A stretch of 64,000 bases of DNA from Tetmemena sp. SeJ-2015 (lineage: Eukaryota > Ciliophora > Spirotrichea > Sporadotrichida > Oxytrichidae): positions 148,421 to 212,420 of the forward strand of contig JAJKFJ010021871.1 of NCBI GenBank assembly GCA_027382625.1, in the 5' to 3' direction. Below, one piece after another: positions 1 to 14,340 of the stretch. Numbering within the stretch: position 1 is the first letter of the stretch; each line of letters begins with the position of its first letter. The notes beneath the pieces were generated by a model. That model saw nothing but the letters and a program-made list of their open reading frames with translations. It was not told the DNA's origin and made no database searches. The position numbers and the translations under genes were made by a program.

Positions 1-3000
1 CGAAATTAAGCATGAACTAGCTTCCTATTGGTAATGGCTTGAGCAGCACAAATATGATCCAGTTGCGGAGTATAACAAAGCACTTGAAGGATTTGTAGTA
101 AAATATCGACCAAATAATTAAGAACTCTTTGTGATTCTTATCTAGCTGAGTAGATTTTTCAAAGAGCTTGCAGATCTTGAAACAAAGTATACTCCTCAAT
201 TCAAACATCCTCCTTTGAGAAATTGCTTATTTGAATTTTTATCTACATTATCTTATTGAGAGGATAGTCAGAACTTGAGTCTATAACTCTCTTAGGGGAA
301 TTATAAAAGCTTGATGATTTGTACAACCCTCAGGCAAACACAAGTGCAGTCAGCTCCTTAGCAAGTGAACCTCTACTAGGAGATGTAGAGCACTTTAATG
401 TGGATAACACTATTGTTAGAGAGCAAATCATGGCTAAGATAAAGAGGGAATTGGAGGATTAGAATAACGAGAAAAATAGAGACTCAGCAACAGGCATAGG
501 CCAAAACAAAAGTGGCAAGAATGAAAGAGGCTAGATTTACTACTACTATAAGCGCTGGATATGGGTTTAGTTCCCTTGGTGCACGATTGATGTGTACAGC
601 AACTTATCCAATATAATGGAGATGTCCATGGGCAGTCATACCTAATTACATTTCGACTGCTAAAGGAAAATGAACTGGTGAATGGCACAATTCAAATTCT
701 TAAGGAAGCTAAGCTGAGGAAGAAGAACAATAGAGCGGCCATGTCTAATGGAGCTACAAGTGTAAATCAATCCATGGCTAAATCTAGACAAGGCCACAGA
801 TCTCATTCTCCAAGCAAGTCCGCTAAGAAGCTTTAAATGGTTGCAGCTACGCCTCTTAAAATGGAGCTAAGAATGAATTTGCAGAACTAGAGGAAGCAAA
901 ACACATCTACCCTCGCAACTGGCTAAGTTGGTGGATCTACAACTCTTCAAAAAGATTTAATTTTACTCTTCCACCTCTTGGTCCATAAAGCACCAAGCAT
1001 GCCTAGACTTTAAATGGACATGATTTGACAAAAGGACTTGGCTATTAATCTCGAATGGAAAGAAATAAGAGAACTCATTTGCGAGTTACAACCTCAGCAG
1101 GCGGTTAATTAAATACAACCAACAATAGGTCATCCTCTGTGAATACAGGAGGAATGTAAGGACTTTAGAATAATACTTTCGTTCTTAACCAAACCACTCT
1201 AAATTCTCCTTTTAACAATGAAGCTTGATAATTTTCATTTTTCTATATTACCTTCAAGGGACATGCACTTCAAGAAATCTGCTCTCTCTATCTTTGGACG
1301 CAGAAGACAAAAAGTCACCTGAAAAAATGCTTATCAAATTGACAGACAAGATAAATGAGATAGAGAAGAAGGAACTTCAGAATTTGGAATCTCAAAACAT
1401 GGACATGGGTTTTGACCTCAACTAGATCAACTTTCAAATGTAAGAAGAACCCCGAAAAAGATTTAACTCTTTATAGTTTGAGAAGAGAAAAGGAGTTGAA
1501 ATTTCTGGAGGAGTTATACGAAACTCTTTAAACTGAGGAAAACTTGAACCAACAAGAAAAAGTAAAGCTCGAAACCACAGAGGCGAAATTGCTGAAAGCA
1601 TATGAGAATCTTAATCGAGTTGAGGTGGAGAAGAAAAGATTAGAGCAAATTTTCATCGTCTGCTAGAGAAATCCAGCCAAAAATCAAGAATGGATTAGAG
1701 TAAGTGATTTTCCTATTTCTGTTTCTTAGAATCATATAGAATTTGGAATCGCAAGTTGAAAGCATGCGAAAGCTTGTAAAGTATCAAGAACTACAAATCC
1801 AACAGTATAAAACAGAAGTTAATATACTACTTTTAGATTATAATGAATTTAATAAGTAGAGGAGAATGCAAAAAAATGTCTGAAATTCACTCTTAGATGG
1901 CAGAAAAGAGAACTCTCCGCAGACAAGCAATCTAGAAAGTTTCAAACATTATCGAGTAGAAAAGGCAACTAGATATAAGAGTGGCTGAGGTTGAGGAGCA
2001 AAGAGTACAAATTCTTAAAGGAATGGAAGGCCCAGAGAAAGTTATAAACAAGCTTAAGCAAAGACAAATTGTTTACAGAAAGTGGATTGCTAAACTTTAA
2101 GTAACTAAAGCATTCGTAAACGAAAAGAAGAACTAAACAAATTTATTGCTTCAAGAAATTTGAGTAAATTATTTTTGAGTTTACTATGAGAAAGCGTTTA
2201 GGAAAATCACTGCAGTCCCCGGTATTTCAAATCCTAATGACATAGAAGGGGTCTTCTTAGTTTCATCGAGAGGACGAATGATCTAAGAAAGACTAAATAA
2301 ACAAAGGAAAGAAAGATGGAGTAAATGAAAGTTGAGAAAGCTAGACTTGAGGAAGAACTGAGAAATATTTAAAATGGTCAGCCTTAATATGATCATACAG
2401 ATATCGAAGCTGTTCAAAATAAGGTAGCAATCAAGGAGAAAGCTCTAAGGGATCTAAGAAATAATACTCAAAGAGGTCTTTTTCATATCGCAGACCTGAA
2501 GTATCTTTATCTCTTAATTATTTTTGTAAAAAGAGTGGCTTGTTTAATGTGTCAAAGTAGTTAGGAGTAAAGAATGTTGTGGATGTGGAAATTACGAGCC
2601 TCCAAAGTGTGAATGAATTTTCACAAAAACTTAGTGAGAGATTCAATTTGATCATCAAGAGGATCTAAGTTTTGCAGCATAGGCAAAGCAAGAGTTCTGC
2701 AAACCCTATACACTTTGGGAATGAATTCTCTCTGATTGTTGAGGAGGCAATAGGAGCTGATGTAGACGCAGATTTAAGTCTTCTTCACAAAGATAAAATA
2801 TAATAATTTTAAACTTTTAAAGATGGCCATGGGGGAACTGCATCATCATCAATCCTTTATTCTCCTATTGAAGACGATAGGAAATTAAATTCAAACTCAG
2901 CTATGGCAAACTCTGGAAATCTAGGTGGAGTTATCTATATTATCTTTAATTAACTAGGGTTTTATTTTTAAAAAAGGAGATAAAGTAAATGAACTTCTAG

Positions 3001-4500
3001 CTCACAGTAGCATGAGTAAAGGAGTAGACTATAAATGGAGCTGCTGGCTAAGGCAGTTACGGAGAAGGCACTCCCGCTAGATAAACAAGGAAAAAATAAC
3101 CGAAACAAAGTAAGATAGCAAATTTAAGTTCATCATATAATTATAGGGACAAGCAATCATCAAGGTTTGAACACATCAGAGAATATCTAGACTTAAAATA
3201 ATGACTTTCCTAATAACGCACTTTCATTTTTAATTATTATATAAACATATTTAAGATTGAATGCAAGCGGTGGAGCTAACAATTCTGCTAGTCAAAATGC
3301 AATTGTGTCTCTTTTCTAGCACAACTCTAAATAAGATAAGGGGGAAGATTCGGAGACTGAGGAACGAAATCAGATGAAGATGGAGCGCTTGAAAGTTAAG
3401 TAACTTCTGGGCTTCTTGCATGCGAAAAATAACTCCTCTCTTAATCTTTCATCTTTTTATTAACTATGAATTTACATTAAATCATTTTTTCTCTCATCAA
3501 GCCAAGTCATAAGCAGAAAGTCATTTGCAGTTAAGAATGGAAATAATCTCAATTCCTCCAATCAACCCTTGAGTCTCTCTAATTCTTACTCCTTTGATAA
3601 GAAATTTTATAATTTATATTTTCTCTTTGATGAAAAAGACAAGAGCAAAAGCCTTTTTGGAGCTGCAAACGGCGTAAAAGCCTAATTAAATATCCATCAT
3701 CAACCAAGTTAAGCAGCATAATAATCTTCAAAATTCTCACCAGAAAGCCTTAGAATAACGGCTTTCTCATCTACCAAGTCTAAAAATTCACTCTCTGCCT
3801 AAAAATTAAAGAACTTTGGGGACAGTATAAAAATGTAAAACGGGCAATCAATTCCAAGCTAAAGAATGAATGTGGGGGTGGGAGCTAATGGAGTGGAAGC
3901 CAAAGATAGTAAGAAAAGAGTCATCAAAAAGGTTTCTAAAGGGCTACAGTAAGATTTCATGAATCAACTTTAGGAAAGTTTTAACCAAATAGAAATTTTC
4001 ATCTAATTTCTTTTTTGATTGATGAAGTTAGCTTAAGGTTATAAACCCTAACCAGCCAAATTATTATTTGTTTAAAATATTGATGGATAATGAGATAATA
4101 AAATTAAGGTTAAGTTCCTCCAACCTTCAGTCACAGTAACTCATAGGGTAGCAAGGGAGGCTCTAAGAAACCTCCTACCTCAAATATGCAGGAGTAAATA
4201 TATTGTAATGAATTTATTTATCCCTTATAAATTAAGCAAACATTGACCATAGGGAAACCCAAAGCTTAAGACAGCAGTTTAAGTCTCAACCATTATCCAA
4301 GCTAGACAAGTGACCAAAAGGGGAACTCTTAGATCTAGAATGCTGGAAAATAGATTGCAGTATCAACTCTTGGAGCTATTAACAGAGATAAAAGTATTTT
4401 AATTTTATTGTTGAATTTAAGTTCAGATTCAAATGCCTAAAATGCACTTAGAAAAGTTGCTCAAGAGGCTAGCATTATTAAGTTAATGAAGAAAAACTGA
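1..4500 (+). CDS. Large coiled-coil protein, 5'-truncated, IES-interrupted
   Basis: The window opens inside this gene. With TAA/TAG read as Gln, plus-strand coding blocks run across most of 1-4,500, and the last ends in TGA at 4,498-4,500. An early block contains a Trp/Tyr-rich stretch, YYYYKRWIWVQFPW, near 540-585. From about 1,300 to 2,160 the protein is charged and heptad-like (many E, K, L, Q), consistent with a long coiled coil, and the later third is Ser/Asn/Gln-rich and probably disordered. A short canonical intron lies at 1,700-1,729 (GTAAGT...TTCTTAG). The frame changes several times without GT-AG borders, as expected for IESs. It may be two adjacent genes. I recognise no family; a cytoskeletal or ciliary role is only a guess from the coiled coil. 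Confidence 0.55.
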
Positions 4501-5402
4501 ATTTCATAAGCAACTTTAAAAAAAAGTTAATTTTTTAATTTTCGCATTCAAATTACAGTTGTCATCTTTTAAAGCTCATAAAAATATTACTTCTAAGTTA
4601 TATTTTAATTTTAATTATTAAATTTTAACATTCGGAGTATCTCTAAATTTATTATTACATCATTTTTGCATTGAGGTCAATAAGATTGTTCATAAGAGCA
4701 TACTTTTTTCTGAAATAAATATACAAATAGTTTTTGGCTTTTCAATATGGTAGCCCAAAAAAGGACTGTCATTCTATATTAGTGAATTGGATTTTTAGTT
4801 AGAGTTGTGAATTCGAACAGCGAAAAAGGATTTTAAAATGAGTATTCAATCCAACTATACTCATTCCTAATGTTGTAATAAAATATTTAAATAACCAATC
4901 TAAATATACTATTTATTTTTGAGGCTGTTAGCAAGCACTATAGTTTGATTGATTCTAAATAGTCAGTGAAATTAAGAGAAAGAGAGAAGAGAGTTATTTC
5001 AAATTCTAATTGAAGAATAAACATGCTCAAAAAATATTAAATTATAAAATGAAACATCATAACTTCGCTAACTTTACCAGCCACAACCAAACCAGGTTGG
5101 GGCCATCAGACTATGAATTTATTTTCTCAAAGTTTTAATTTTATTAAATATTAATGGGAGGGGATGAAGGTGTATCTCTTTCTCCTTTTTTTTGTAATTT
5201 TAAATGATGAAATATATATTTTAAAATTCACAAATGACATATGAGTTGTTATCCTTAAAGCATGAACTCTATATCTTACTTATAAGTGAATTCTACTCTC
5301 ATTTTTAGGAATTACCTAACATTAATGTTTTTCAATTTATTTTCTATAAACACATGAAGAAACTAAATTCTACCTCTCAAAATTGATGAGGGATCGACAG
5401 AT
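4501..5402. other. AT-rich intergenic spacer
   Basis: About 900 nt of AT-rich sequence between two plus-strand genes. Open stretches are short and lack the Gln-rich or conserved composition of the flanking coding blocks. I see no RNA gene, TIR or tandem repeat. Confidence 0.5.
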
Positions 5403-8400
5403 ATGAATATGATAGGGAAGAGTGAGGCAGCAAATTTAAAAAACACGACAGTCGTCCTCTCTAAACCTAAACTTACTACAAATAACAGTCAGCGATTTTC
5501 AACAGAGAACTTCGGCCCAGCTAAGCAAAGTCTCTACTCAGTGTAAGTGGTGGTGGTGATTCCAAAAATATTCATACAACTATTCAAATATAAGAATTTA
5601 GCAGTCGACTCCTCAAGAATCAATTGTAAAGTCATATTTGTTTTATCTATGAATCTTGGAATATAGATTCCTGAGGATTCAGCTTTGTTTAAATATGATA
5701 AATAAATAATTGATTATGTTCATCTTCTTTGATACCAATTTTAGCTATTCGAATTTCAATAAATAGCTTTTCCATCTATAGACTAGGGCCCTAGGACATT
5801 TTGGATGAGTATATGAAAGCGGCATTTGAAGGAGACCTTAACAAACTCAAGTAAGTAAAACTCTTTCGATAATCCAAAAATTATTTTGCTTTTGATCTTG
5901 CTGTGAGCTTCAGAAACGGTGTTTTTATTTTTAAGGATGCACTCAATTTAATACCATATTCATTAGAAAAATTGATAAATAACTTTTAAAGTCCTAAATT
6001 CCAAAAATTTTGGAAGAAGAATCTACTTTCCTTCTTTCTGGCTGTGTAAAACCAAAAAGTGAAGACAGCAAACAAGATTTACAAGCGCTACGACATCTTG
6101 AAGACCATCATACAATCGCTCATTATAAAATATGACTAAACACACAACTTAGGAGATCAGAAGAGATTCAGTCTTCACATCAAGAATTCTATAAACCCAA
6201 AAATATATATATGCAATAGCTGTGAACTCATTTAAAAGGATTCTATTTTTAAGTTTAGAAGTCCCGCAGAAATCAGAGAGAGGAGAGAGTAGCACTATTG
6301 GAGCAAGAGGACTTTGTATTGACTGACCCTCACTACTCGTCACAAAATTCAATCCCAATTGATAAACAAAGCCTACAGTCGCCCACTCCTTCCAAATTCA
6401 AAAGTCAGTTTGATAAAAGGTAAGCTAATATACCATCTATCTGCTGCTTATAATAAATATGTCTATCTATTTTCTTTGAAATTTCATAAATATTTATGCT
6501 GTAGGCTCACACATGCTCATTCTTAGTTCAAGCCACTCTAAGGCTAAGCTACCAAAATAATTTCAAATCCTCTACAAAGAAATGAAGATGAGTTTGACTC
6601 TCTAAATGCGAGCAGTCACCTAGGTTATTAGTCAGCAGATTTGAGCTCAACCCTCAATAAGGTTCCCATCTCAAACTAAAACCCTAATAATTTAGGAATT
6701 AATCAGTAGAAATAAAATAAATTGCAATCAAATAAGAGAGATAACTCGGAAGAATAAACTAATAGAGGCAACAATAATAGTCCTATTACAAGCAAAAAAT
6801 AAAATTACCTTAATCAAAGTCCAAGCAGAACTGTTATAGTTGGCTCAAATTCAGCGCAAGGGACTGCGAGATCGAAGTCTGTGCATCAAACAGTCTCAAA
6901 AATTCATCAAACTTTGAGGTAGGACATAGACCTCCAAAAAAGCTTTGATAATATGCCAAAGTCTGAGTATATTAAAGACACAAATAATGAGAACAATTTT
7001 AGCTATTTTGAGTAAGTATAAATAGATTAAGTGATATTAAAAATTTAGACGAGACTCTGACTTGATATTTTTGACTAAGATATTCAGGAGCGAAATCAGT
7101 AAAAAGTTCAATTCAAACTTGCTGAGGATTGCTCTGAACACAAATGAGGACAAGATAGCAGCATTTCTCGTGGCAAGATACCCAGTTTAGATAGATGAAT
7201 AAGTGATGGACTTTGCTATATAGCATAGAAATCTTCTCTTTATTCAGTAAGCTTTTGATTTGTGAAATTGAAATTTTAGCAATGTCTTCTATTACAAGAA
7301 GAATATTTTCATAAATTGCGTGGAGAAGAAAGACACTAAGAGCAGCTTTACAGAGATAGAGGATGACGAATTTGGCGATGTTTTCACTCTAGAGAAGCTA
7401 ATAAAGAGAATAAACGACTACTACGATTATCATGCAAGTGAGGAAATACTCTCTTAAGTTCTGAAATGGAAGTTTGAGTCGAGAGAAAACATTTTGAAGA
7501 TTTTGTGTGATTTAGGCCACGAAAGAATAGCGTCCAAATTCATGTTCGATCATGAGAAGTGGGCTGATAAAGAGTTCTTCTTCTATTGTGTCCACTAAGA
7601 GAAATCTTACTTTCTAAAGCACGCCCTCAGGAACTAATACTTTCTTGGAGACTATATGAATGATTCCTAGATGATCTTCTCAGTTGTTCATGACTTGTAA
7701 AAAGGATAAAAGATTTTATTCAACTTGAACCTCCTGCTGTTTACGATTTCAGAAAATGGAGCTTACCTTAGCTAAAGTAAATTTCATTCTTTTAATTGCT
7801 TTCAGGGATTTTAACACAGCGATTCAAAGCTTTTTGCTTCCAAACTTGGAGACTAGTTACATGATGGTGCCTATAATCCGATAATGACAATTTCCCTGAT
7901 GATCTAGTATCTTAAGAGAATCAAATATGGTAATATTACATCCTCTCCTTAAATAACCACTTTTAGATTTCAACGTTCTCGATATGGAATGTATTTAGTT
8001 GATCCACAAGTTTAAAATCCTAGGAAGATTGATCATTGAAAACCTATAGTTCGATGAAATTGAGAGAGTCTTTCTAGAGAAAGATTTCAAGGACAGAACT
8101 GTGCTAAACATAATCACTCAGAACGAGATTATCGTGTTTATAGTAAAAAGCAAGCTCAAGTATCTTATTGATAAAATTTGGGAGGGCAGATTCTACTCTA
8201 TGGTTGATGGGAAGCTCTCTCACTTTTCAAAGACATCATTTCTCGCCTAAAACTAAGACAAAAGAGCCAAGGGTCATAAGATCACTCTGCAAGAAGTTAT
8301 AGGAAGTAAATTCAAAGCAAATATAGATGACTACAATTTCATGTACCAAATGATTTTTAGAAGAGAAAGTATTAATCTAATCCTCATTAAGGATTTTATT

Positions 8401-10935
8401 TGTGCGACTGCAATAACGTTCTGCTTAAAATTAATGTTAAAATATTTAATGATGCTTCTAATACATTAACTTATAGTATCAAAATCTTTTTACTGCCAGA
8501 AATTATATGGATTTGGAGACAACAGAAGAAAAGCTAGCTGTTATAGAAGGGAATCTTTAGAAGTATCCAATTTATTTAATATCTCAAAAATTTAATAAGT
8601 ATAAGAACGTAAATTTCATTGGGACTATACTATCTGTATCTTTCTTGTTGAACTTTTTTCAAAGAATTATCCATAATTATGTTTCAACTAAAATAGTTGA
8701 AATCGATTTTTGGACTTATTTTGACTTTGGTGCTGGAATTGCAAATATAGTCGCTTTTAACTTGATAGGAAACTCAAAACCAGAGAGTTTGTTCAATCAA
8801 AAATCTAAATGGTCACTTGACTATTACATGAATGCAATTATTGTGATTGCTTGGTTCAGGTATACCTAGAGAATTTAATTTATTGCTTTGTTGAGAAAGA
8901 AATAATATATTTCAGTTATTTCATGATTGTGAGCTCTATAGCAAAGGTAACCCTCACTCTATACAAGATGCTTTACGAGACAATATCTTTCTTCGTTATC
9001 TTGTGTAGCTATCTATTTATAGCTGCGACAATATTCAATCTTCTATTCTAAAATGCACCTACAGAAGACGCAAAAGACTATTAAAGCATTTTATCAATTT
9101 AAATATAGCATCTTTTCCTCTCTAAGAGCAATGATAGACTTTTTCATAGGATAGTACGATCAAAAGGATATGGCTAATTACACAACTTCTCACTCTATAC
9201 TTGAAACAGTGCACATAGTAATCTCACATATTTTCCTCATGAACTTTTTGAGATTTTAGCAGTTTAAAAATTCAAAAGGCATTTTTGCAGCTCATATCTT
9301 GGAGAAATATATCAAAGTATGAAGAGATAATTGAGTATACTATATTTTTTGCCCCTTTAACGTAATTTAAAATTTAGGCATAATAAATTTTGGAGAAATT
9401 TTTTGATCGCATTTAACGCAGGTTTATGTGAATATGATACAAAATGGCGACTTTTATGCCATTTAGTACTCATTCATCTTTGTGACGAAATATATCAAAG
9501 CTATGGAAGAGGATAACGGCTATGAGCTATTCATTCTACTCCCCCCTCCTTTGAATTTTCTGCTGGTTCCTCTTCTTTTAGTATGCTGGTCAGATTCTCT
9601 GTCCAAGAAGGTTTCAAGGGCAATAGAGTATTTTAATTTCTGGGGAGAGAATTTAGTGCTTATATTTCTTCATTTCCTCTACTTTGTGACACTAGATGCG
9701 CTAATCTATGTCAAAACCATCTTCAAGCTCTATCAAGTTGAGGGTTGGGGCAACTACTTTCTCTCAACGATACTTTGGTGTTTGCTAGGCCCACTCTATC
9801 TGCTGAAAATCAACTTAGAGGACACCTGCGTTTTCTTCAACATCCTCTGCTTTGAGAAAAGTGTGTCTTTTAATCACGAAGAGGAGGAAAAGAAGAAAAT
9901 GATTCAGCACAAATTCTACATTTACAGAGATACCATAAGAGCAATTTATTATCATTTTAAGAAGGGAAGAAGAATTAATTTACCTTGTTTAAATGAAGTA
10001 GTTGATGTATGTGGCTGATGATAGCTCAATAGTGTTTTAGAGAAAGTAAAATGTGCAGAAGCTTTTCACGCAAAAGCTTTCTTTCAAGGAGAAAAAGAAA
10101 AGGCATGATTTGGAGTAAGATGTGAGTGATACATTCATCATAGATAAGGAGTTGATCATTCAAACTTATGCTGAGATAGCCAAAAGAATGTTACAAATTA
10201 ATTCATGCAATGCAGATTCATTTTATGTCTATACTTAGTAGTACAGGATGAGGTTCAATCAACTCAAGAAGATGAAAAGCAATTAAATGAAGTAAAAATT
10301 GACTTACTTGTATAAATTAGAGTATATTCTCAACCATGGATCGTGCTCTCATATCTTAAAGAGATCAGATTTTGAGTGAGCCTCAACTTTCAAGAGAGTT
10401 CAAATCTCTCGTGGGTGATATTATGCTCACAAACAGAAATGATCCTACTAAAATTAGAGATGCTGATAATTCCAATTAAGTCTTAAATATTTTTGAACGA
10501 GCGAGAGAGATGATGCAAAACTCGGTCGATCAAATGACCTCAGACGAATTGAAACTAGTGAAGTCATTTTTGAGAAAATTCGAAATCTTCAACAAGAATT
10601 AGCAAAACTCTTCTGTGAATCTCTCCTTAGTTTGCAAGGCCTTCCCTTTAAATTTCACATACTAGTTTGTGCACAAAATCGAGTTGATAAATTTCATGCA
10701 GATGCAGAAAATTCTGATCAAGTTTTACAATGATGATAAAGATGAAATGTTCAACTATTATGATAATAGGATGAAGAGCAGATTTAATATGATCAAGTAT
10801 AACATGGACTATAATATTGAGTTGCAACAGGAGATAGTTGATTTAGCATAATTCATCAAGGCTCATCATTTTAAAGGCATTGACAATGATCTCAACAAAA
10901 TCATTATTCAGGAGAAAAGATAGGAAAATAAAATG
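5403..10935 (+). CDS. Polytopic TRP-like cation channel with helical-repeat N-terminus
   Basis: Starts at ATG 5,403 with a Ser/Thr/Asn-rich N-terminal region. From about 7,050 to 8,200 comes a long helical region resembling ankyrin-type repeats. From about 8,390 a series of hydrophobic segments follows (for example FVILCSYLFIAATIF near 9,000 and HIVISHIFLMNFL near 9,210-9,250). After the last come VYVNMIQNGDFYAI and further hydrophobic stretches (9,482-9,840), then a charged helical C-terminus. Helical repeats, six-segment-like membrane part and charged tail suggest a TRP or TRP-like ion channel of the plasma or ciliary membrane. An intron sits near 7,248-7,279 (GTAAGC...TTTTAG). Several non-GT-AG frame changes (around 9,260-9,420 and 9,985-10,005) are probable IESs. 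The frame stays open past 10,935, so the exact stop is uncertain. The channel assignment rests on topology, not on a diagnostic motif. Confidence 0.55.
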
Positions 10936-11277
10936 AAGTATTTTATTTTGCTTTAAATAGATAAAAGTTCCTAGTAAAAATAGTTTAATTTCCATTACCT
11001 TAAATTAAACTTTTCATTCATTTCATAAATTCTAAAGATAAATAAATCTTAGAATTTTAAGACCAAAGTTTTGGTCAAATTGATTCGCTTATCTTATAAT
11101 CTCATCATTTAGAATTAAAGATCAGGCAACCAAAAAGATTTGAGGATATATAATGAATTTTTATCTATGCTTGTTTATTGAAGAACGCCTTTTGTTGAAT
11201 TAATCTCCTAAGTTAATTTTATTTTGACTTATATCAGAGATTTCTCTTTCAAAAAGTAGTCAAATTAGAATGTTGTT
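10936..11277. other. AT-rich spacer or 3' tail of the channel gene
   Basis: AT-rich stretch between two plus-strand genes. The upstream frame has no TGA until about 11,180, but composition becomes strongly A/T-biased after 10,930, so this is more likely UTR and spacer. No other feature seen. Confidence 0.4.
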
Positions 11278-13779
11278 ATGATGAATATCAATCGTTTCAG
11301 ACCCAAGGCAAAGAATTCTCGTACTTATTCAAACGAGGATCCAAGCTCCACTACAAGTAAAGGCTAATAGAATGGTTTCTAAAACCCTATAGGCCAAAGT
11401 TTGTTAGGTCAAGGATGAAAGTATATTTATTATACTTTCAAAGACATTTTAAATTTCATTTATTAAGGAACGAATTCACTAAGTTCTGGGAATCAAAAAG
11501 GCCAGCTAGCTAACATAAATTCTCAGACAAAGAATAAGCCTAAATAAACGGAGCCCTATAACTTATCAGTACCTGCGGGGAACCCTAATAATTATCGAGG
11601 AAAATAAATGCAGGTCACGGACAGTATATAAACAGATAAGGATTCCTTTAAAGAGGACTCTGTCATGACTTTAGCAAATGAGACAAAGCAAAGCAGGAAA
11701 AATGTAAATGAGGCAATGAGGAACACTAATGCTAAAGGAGAGAATAAGGCGATAAGAAGGATGAGTAAAATAGATAGTCAGGGTAGGGCGCTCTTTCTGC
11801 AAAGAACAATGACAGTAAACAACACTCAAGCAAGAAGGGAAAACCAGGACCTGAGAGAAGGGAGATTGAATGAGGATTCTAATCGAGGCTTGGATCAAGA
11901 TTTTTCAAAAGACCAAACAAGAGAGCCTTCAAGAAATACAGTCCTGGACAAATAGAGTAGCTCAAGTAGAAGTAGTAGTAGTAGTTCCTCATCTTCAATG
12001 TCATCCTCTCAGAATTCTAGAGTTTTCACTAATGAAGAATAATTTATATTCTTTAGAGTGAATTAGTGAGTTATCATATTTTTTTATAAGAAAAGGTGCA
12101 AAAGAAAAGTACTTACAAGAATTAGAAAACGCTCAAGTAAGAAAAAAAGTCTAATAAAGTTGATAAGTTAGGAAAGCAAGGAATCAGTTTTCAACTGGGA
12201 TGATAATTAAACTACCTCTAAGAATAGAAATATGTAGGTATTTCCTGAGATAACTTCTCCTCAACCTTTAGACAATGACTTCAAATAGAGAAGCCCCTTT
12301 GCTGCCCTCAATTAAAAGACTGGTTTCTTATTTTAATCTTTAAAAGACAAATCCCAAAATTATCCATAGTCAACTAAAGGCTAATAGAAACTTTCGAATT
12401 TCTTTTATCTATTTAACTATCTAGTTAGACAAGCAATTAGGAAACTCGCTACAAAGACAATGAATCAAAGCCACGCAATCCGCAATCTGTAGTTGAAACT
12501 CATAAATTCGGCACAGATGATGAAGATGAGCTAGATGAGGAGATTGCTCAAATCTCAAATGAGTACCAGGTTTAAAGAATGGAGGGAGGTAAAACCAGAA
12601 ATGGAGATGCTTATTTCTATAAGAACCAAATCAACAGTTTTGAGTGGACTCTTTCAAATGGCACACCTTATATTCTTAATTTAAAAGGCAATAAGATTCT
12701 AGAAGATGCTCTCTAGAAGACTTCCATAATTTCATAATTTTGCAATTTAATTAGTTTTTTCTTGCTAAAAATAATGTAGCAGAAGATTCACAAGAGAGCA
12801 TCAGACTTGAAGTAACAAAAGGAAAAAGCTTATCAAAATGCAGTCCAAAATAATCGGAAGTTGCTTTAGGATGCGGAGGAAGGACTTTTCAAAAGCAAGA
12901 AATCAAATACAAAAAGTACAGTCAATGATGAAAGAGAGAGATCTCTAAGTCCGGAAAAGCAAGATCCATAACAAAGAGCTGCCAATCACTCTAATTAAAT
13001 AGGAAAGACGGTGAAATCCTTTATAGATGATAGCTCTTATGAATACATAACTTTATTTATTTTGAGGTTAAACAATGAAGAATCTTCAGAATCGATTAGA
13101 GATTCCTTATCTTTTTTTTTAAAGAGATAAAGCTCAAGATAAGAAAATGCTGAGCATCCCTCTTATTTCTGAAGGTGCCTCTACAGATTTCCAAAATTAA
13201 TAAATACCATCTTGGAACAAAGTCAACAATACTCCTGAGTTGATGAACTCCCAGCAACCAAGCTCAAGTAATGCTCAGGAATCAAAATCAAACTATACCT
13301 ATGAGACTCCATATTTGAATAATCCAGCAGATCTTTTTGAGCATTAGAGTAATGAATAGCTAAATAACTTTACAACTTCGCAGGAAAGAAAAAGCAGCTC
13401 TAATAACTCTTCAGAAGAAAAACTGAGATAGTAGCAACACCCATAAGATAAAAGCCACAAATTCTGGAATTAATCAAAATGGAGCTAAAAATAACTCATC
13501 TAGCAATTCATCTAATCAGCAACCAAACGATAATAATCCTTCATATCACTTAAAATTAGAAGTCGTAAGAAGCCCTTCTAAAGTAAAAGAGATACTTGAA
13601 AGCTAGCAGAGATCTGAACAAAAAATAACAGTGAGGAATGATATGAGAGCTAACAGCAAGGGGAAAACAATATATGAGAGCAGTATGATAGAAACTCAGA
13701 AAGTGACGATTTAAACTCGGATTCTGAAGAAAGCTTAAACTTAAAAGGCCTTACACATAGAAAGCACCAAAGAAATTGA
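11278..13779 (+). CDS. Disordered Gln/Asn/Ser-rich protein, function unknown
   Basis: Tandem ATGs at 11,278 and 11,281 open a frame starting MMNINRFRPKAKNS. Removing the IES at 11,411-11,469 extends it directly. The rest is low complexity: basic and Gln/Asn-rich blocks, a poly-Ser run near 11,960-12,005 coded largely by AGT, and acidic blocks. One more ordered block (12,500-12,700) contains DEDELDEEIAQISNEY and YFYKNQINSFEW. Further frame changes around 12,050-12,110, 12,400, 12,740 and 13,110 indicate more IESs or introns. The final block ends in HRKHQRN then TGA at 13,777-13,779. No known domain seen; an intrinsically disordered regulatory or scaffold protein is plausible but inferred only from composition. 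Confidence 0.6.
11411..11469 (+). other. IES with 5-nt pointer AAGGA
   Basis: AAGGA at 11,411-11,415 is repeated at 11,465-11,469 around an AT-rich insert that starts with an in-frame TGA. Deleting one repeat plus the insert (54 nt) joins GGT CAA GGA to ACG AAT TCA in frame and removes the stop. The borders are not GT-AG. Confidence 0.85.
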
Positions 13780-14340
13780 AAAATGAATTCTATGTTATTG
13801 AGCATTTTTAACTATGAGATTAGAGTAATATTTTATATATTCTTGAGATTCATATGTATTTTGAGTGAAAATTAATTATTCCATAAATATTGTTAATATT
13901 TTTCTTTCATGAGTATTAAATTATAAATCGATGAATATACAGTCTTTTTTTCTGCAATATTAATTTTTCCTTTATTAATATCTTTTCACTGATTATATTT
14001 CTTTTTAAAACTTTTATTCTTTAAATGAGCTATAATATAATTCTCATTCATTTAAAAACTATTTTTTTCTTCAATAAATTATATGACTAAATTTTTAAAT
14101 CTTTTTCTTTTAAAAATTTTAAAATTTTTCCCTTAAATTTTTTTAAATTTTATTATAAAAATTTTCTATTTTTTTAATTTTTAACTAAAAAATTTAAATT
14201 TTTTTAAAATTTTTTCTTTTTGATAAAAATTTCGGATTGAAAAACTTTTTTTTGAAATTTTAAAATTGAATCTGTTTTTAAATTTAGTAAATTTTTTAAT
14301 TTTTTAAAAAAAAATTTAGTGGACACTTTGAATTGGCTTA
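13780..14340. repeat. Extreme A/T low-complexity spacer
   Basis: Spacer between convergent genes. From about 14,090 to 14,330 it is almost pure A/T, made of runs such as TTTAAAAATTTT, many self-complementary. No coding signal or RNA gene seen. Confidence 0.6.

Noticed and set aside
434..688. Minus-strand Ser/Cys-rich ORF
   Set aside because: Antisense of the plus-strand coding block that reads well with TAA/TAG as Gln.
6149..6358. Minus-strand 69-residue ORF
   Set aside because: It lies opposite the plus-strand channel gene and has no support of its own.
9985..10005. 15-nt GT...AG intron of heterotrich type in the channel gene
   Set aside because: Removing 15 nt keeps the wrong frame; the change of frame needs a deletion of 3n+1, so a small IES is more likely.
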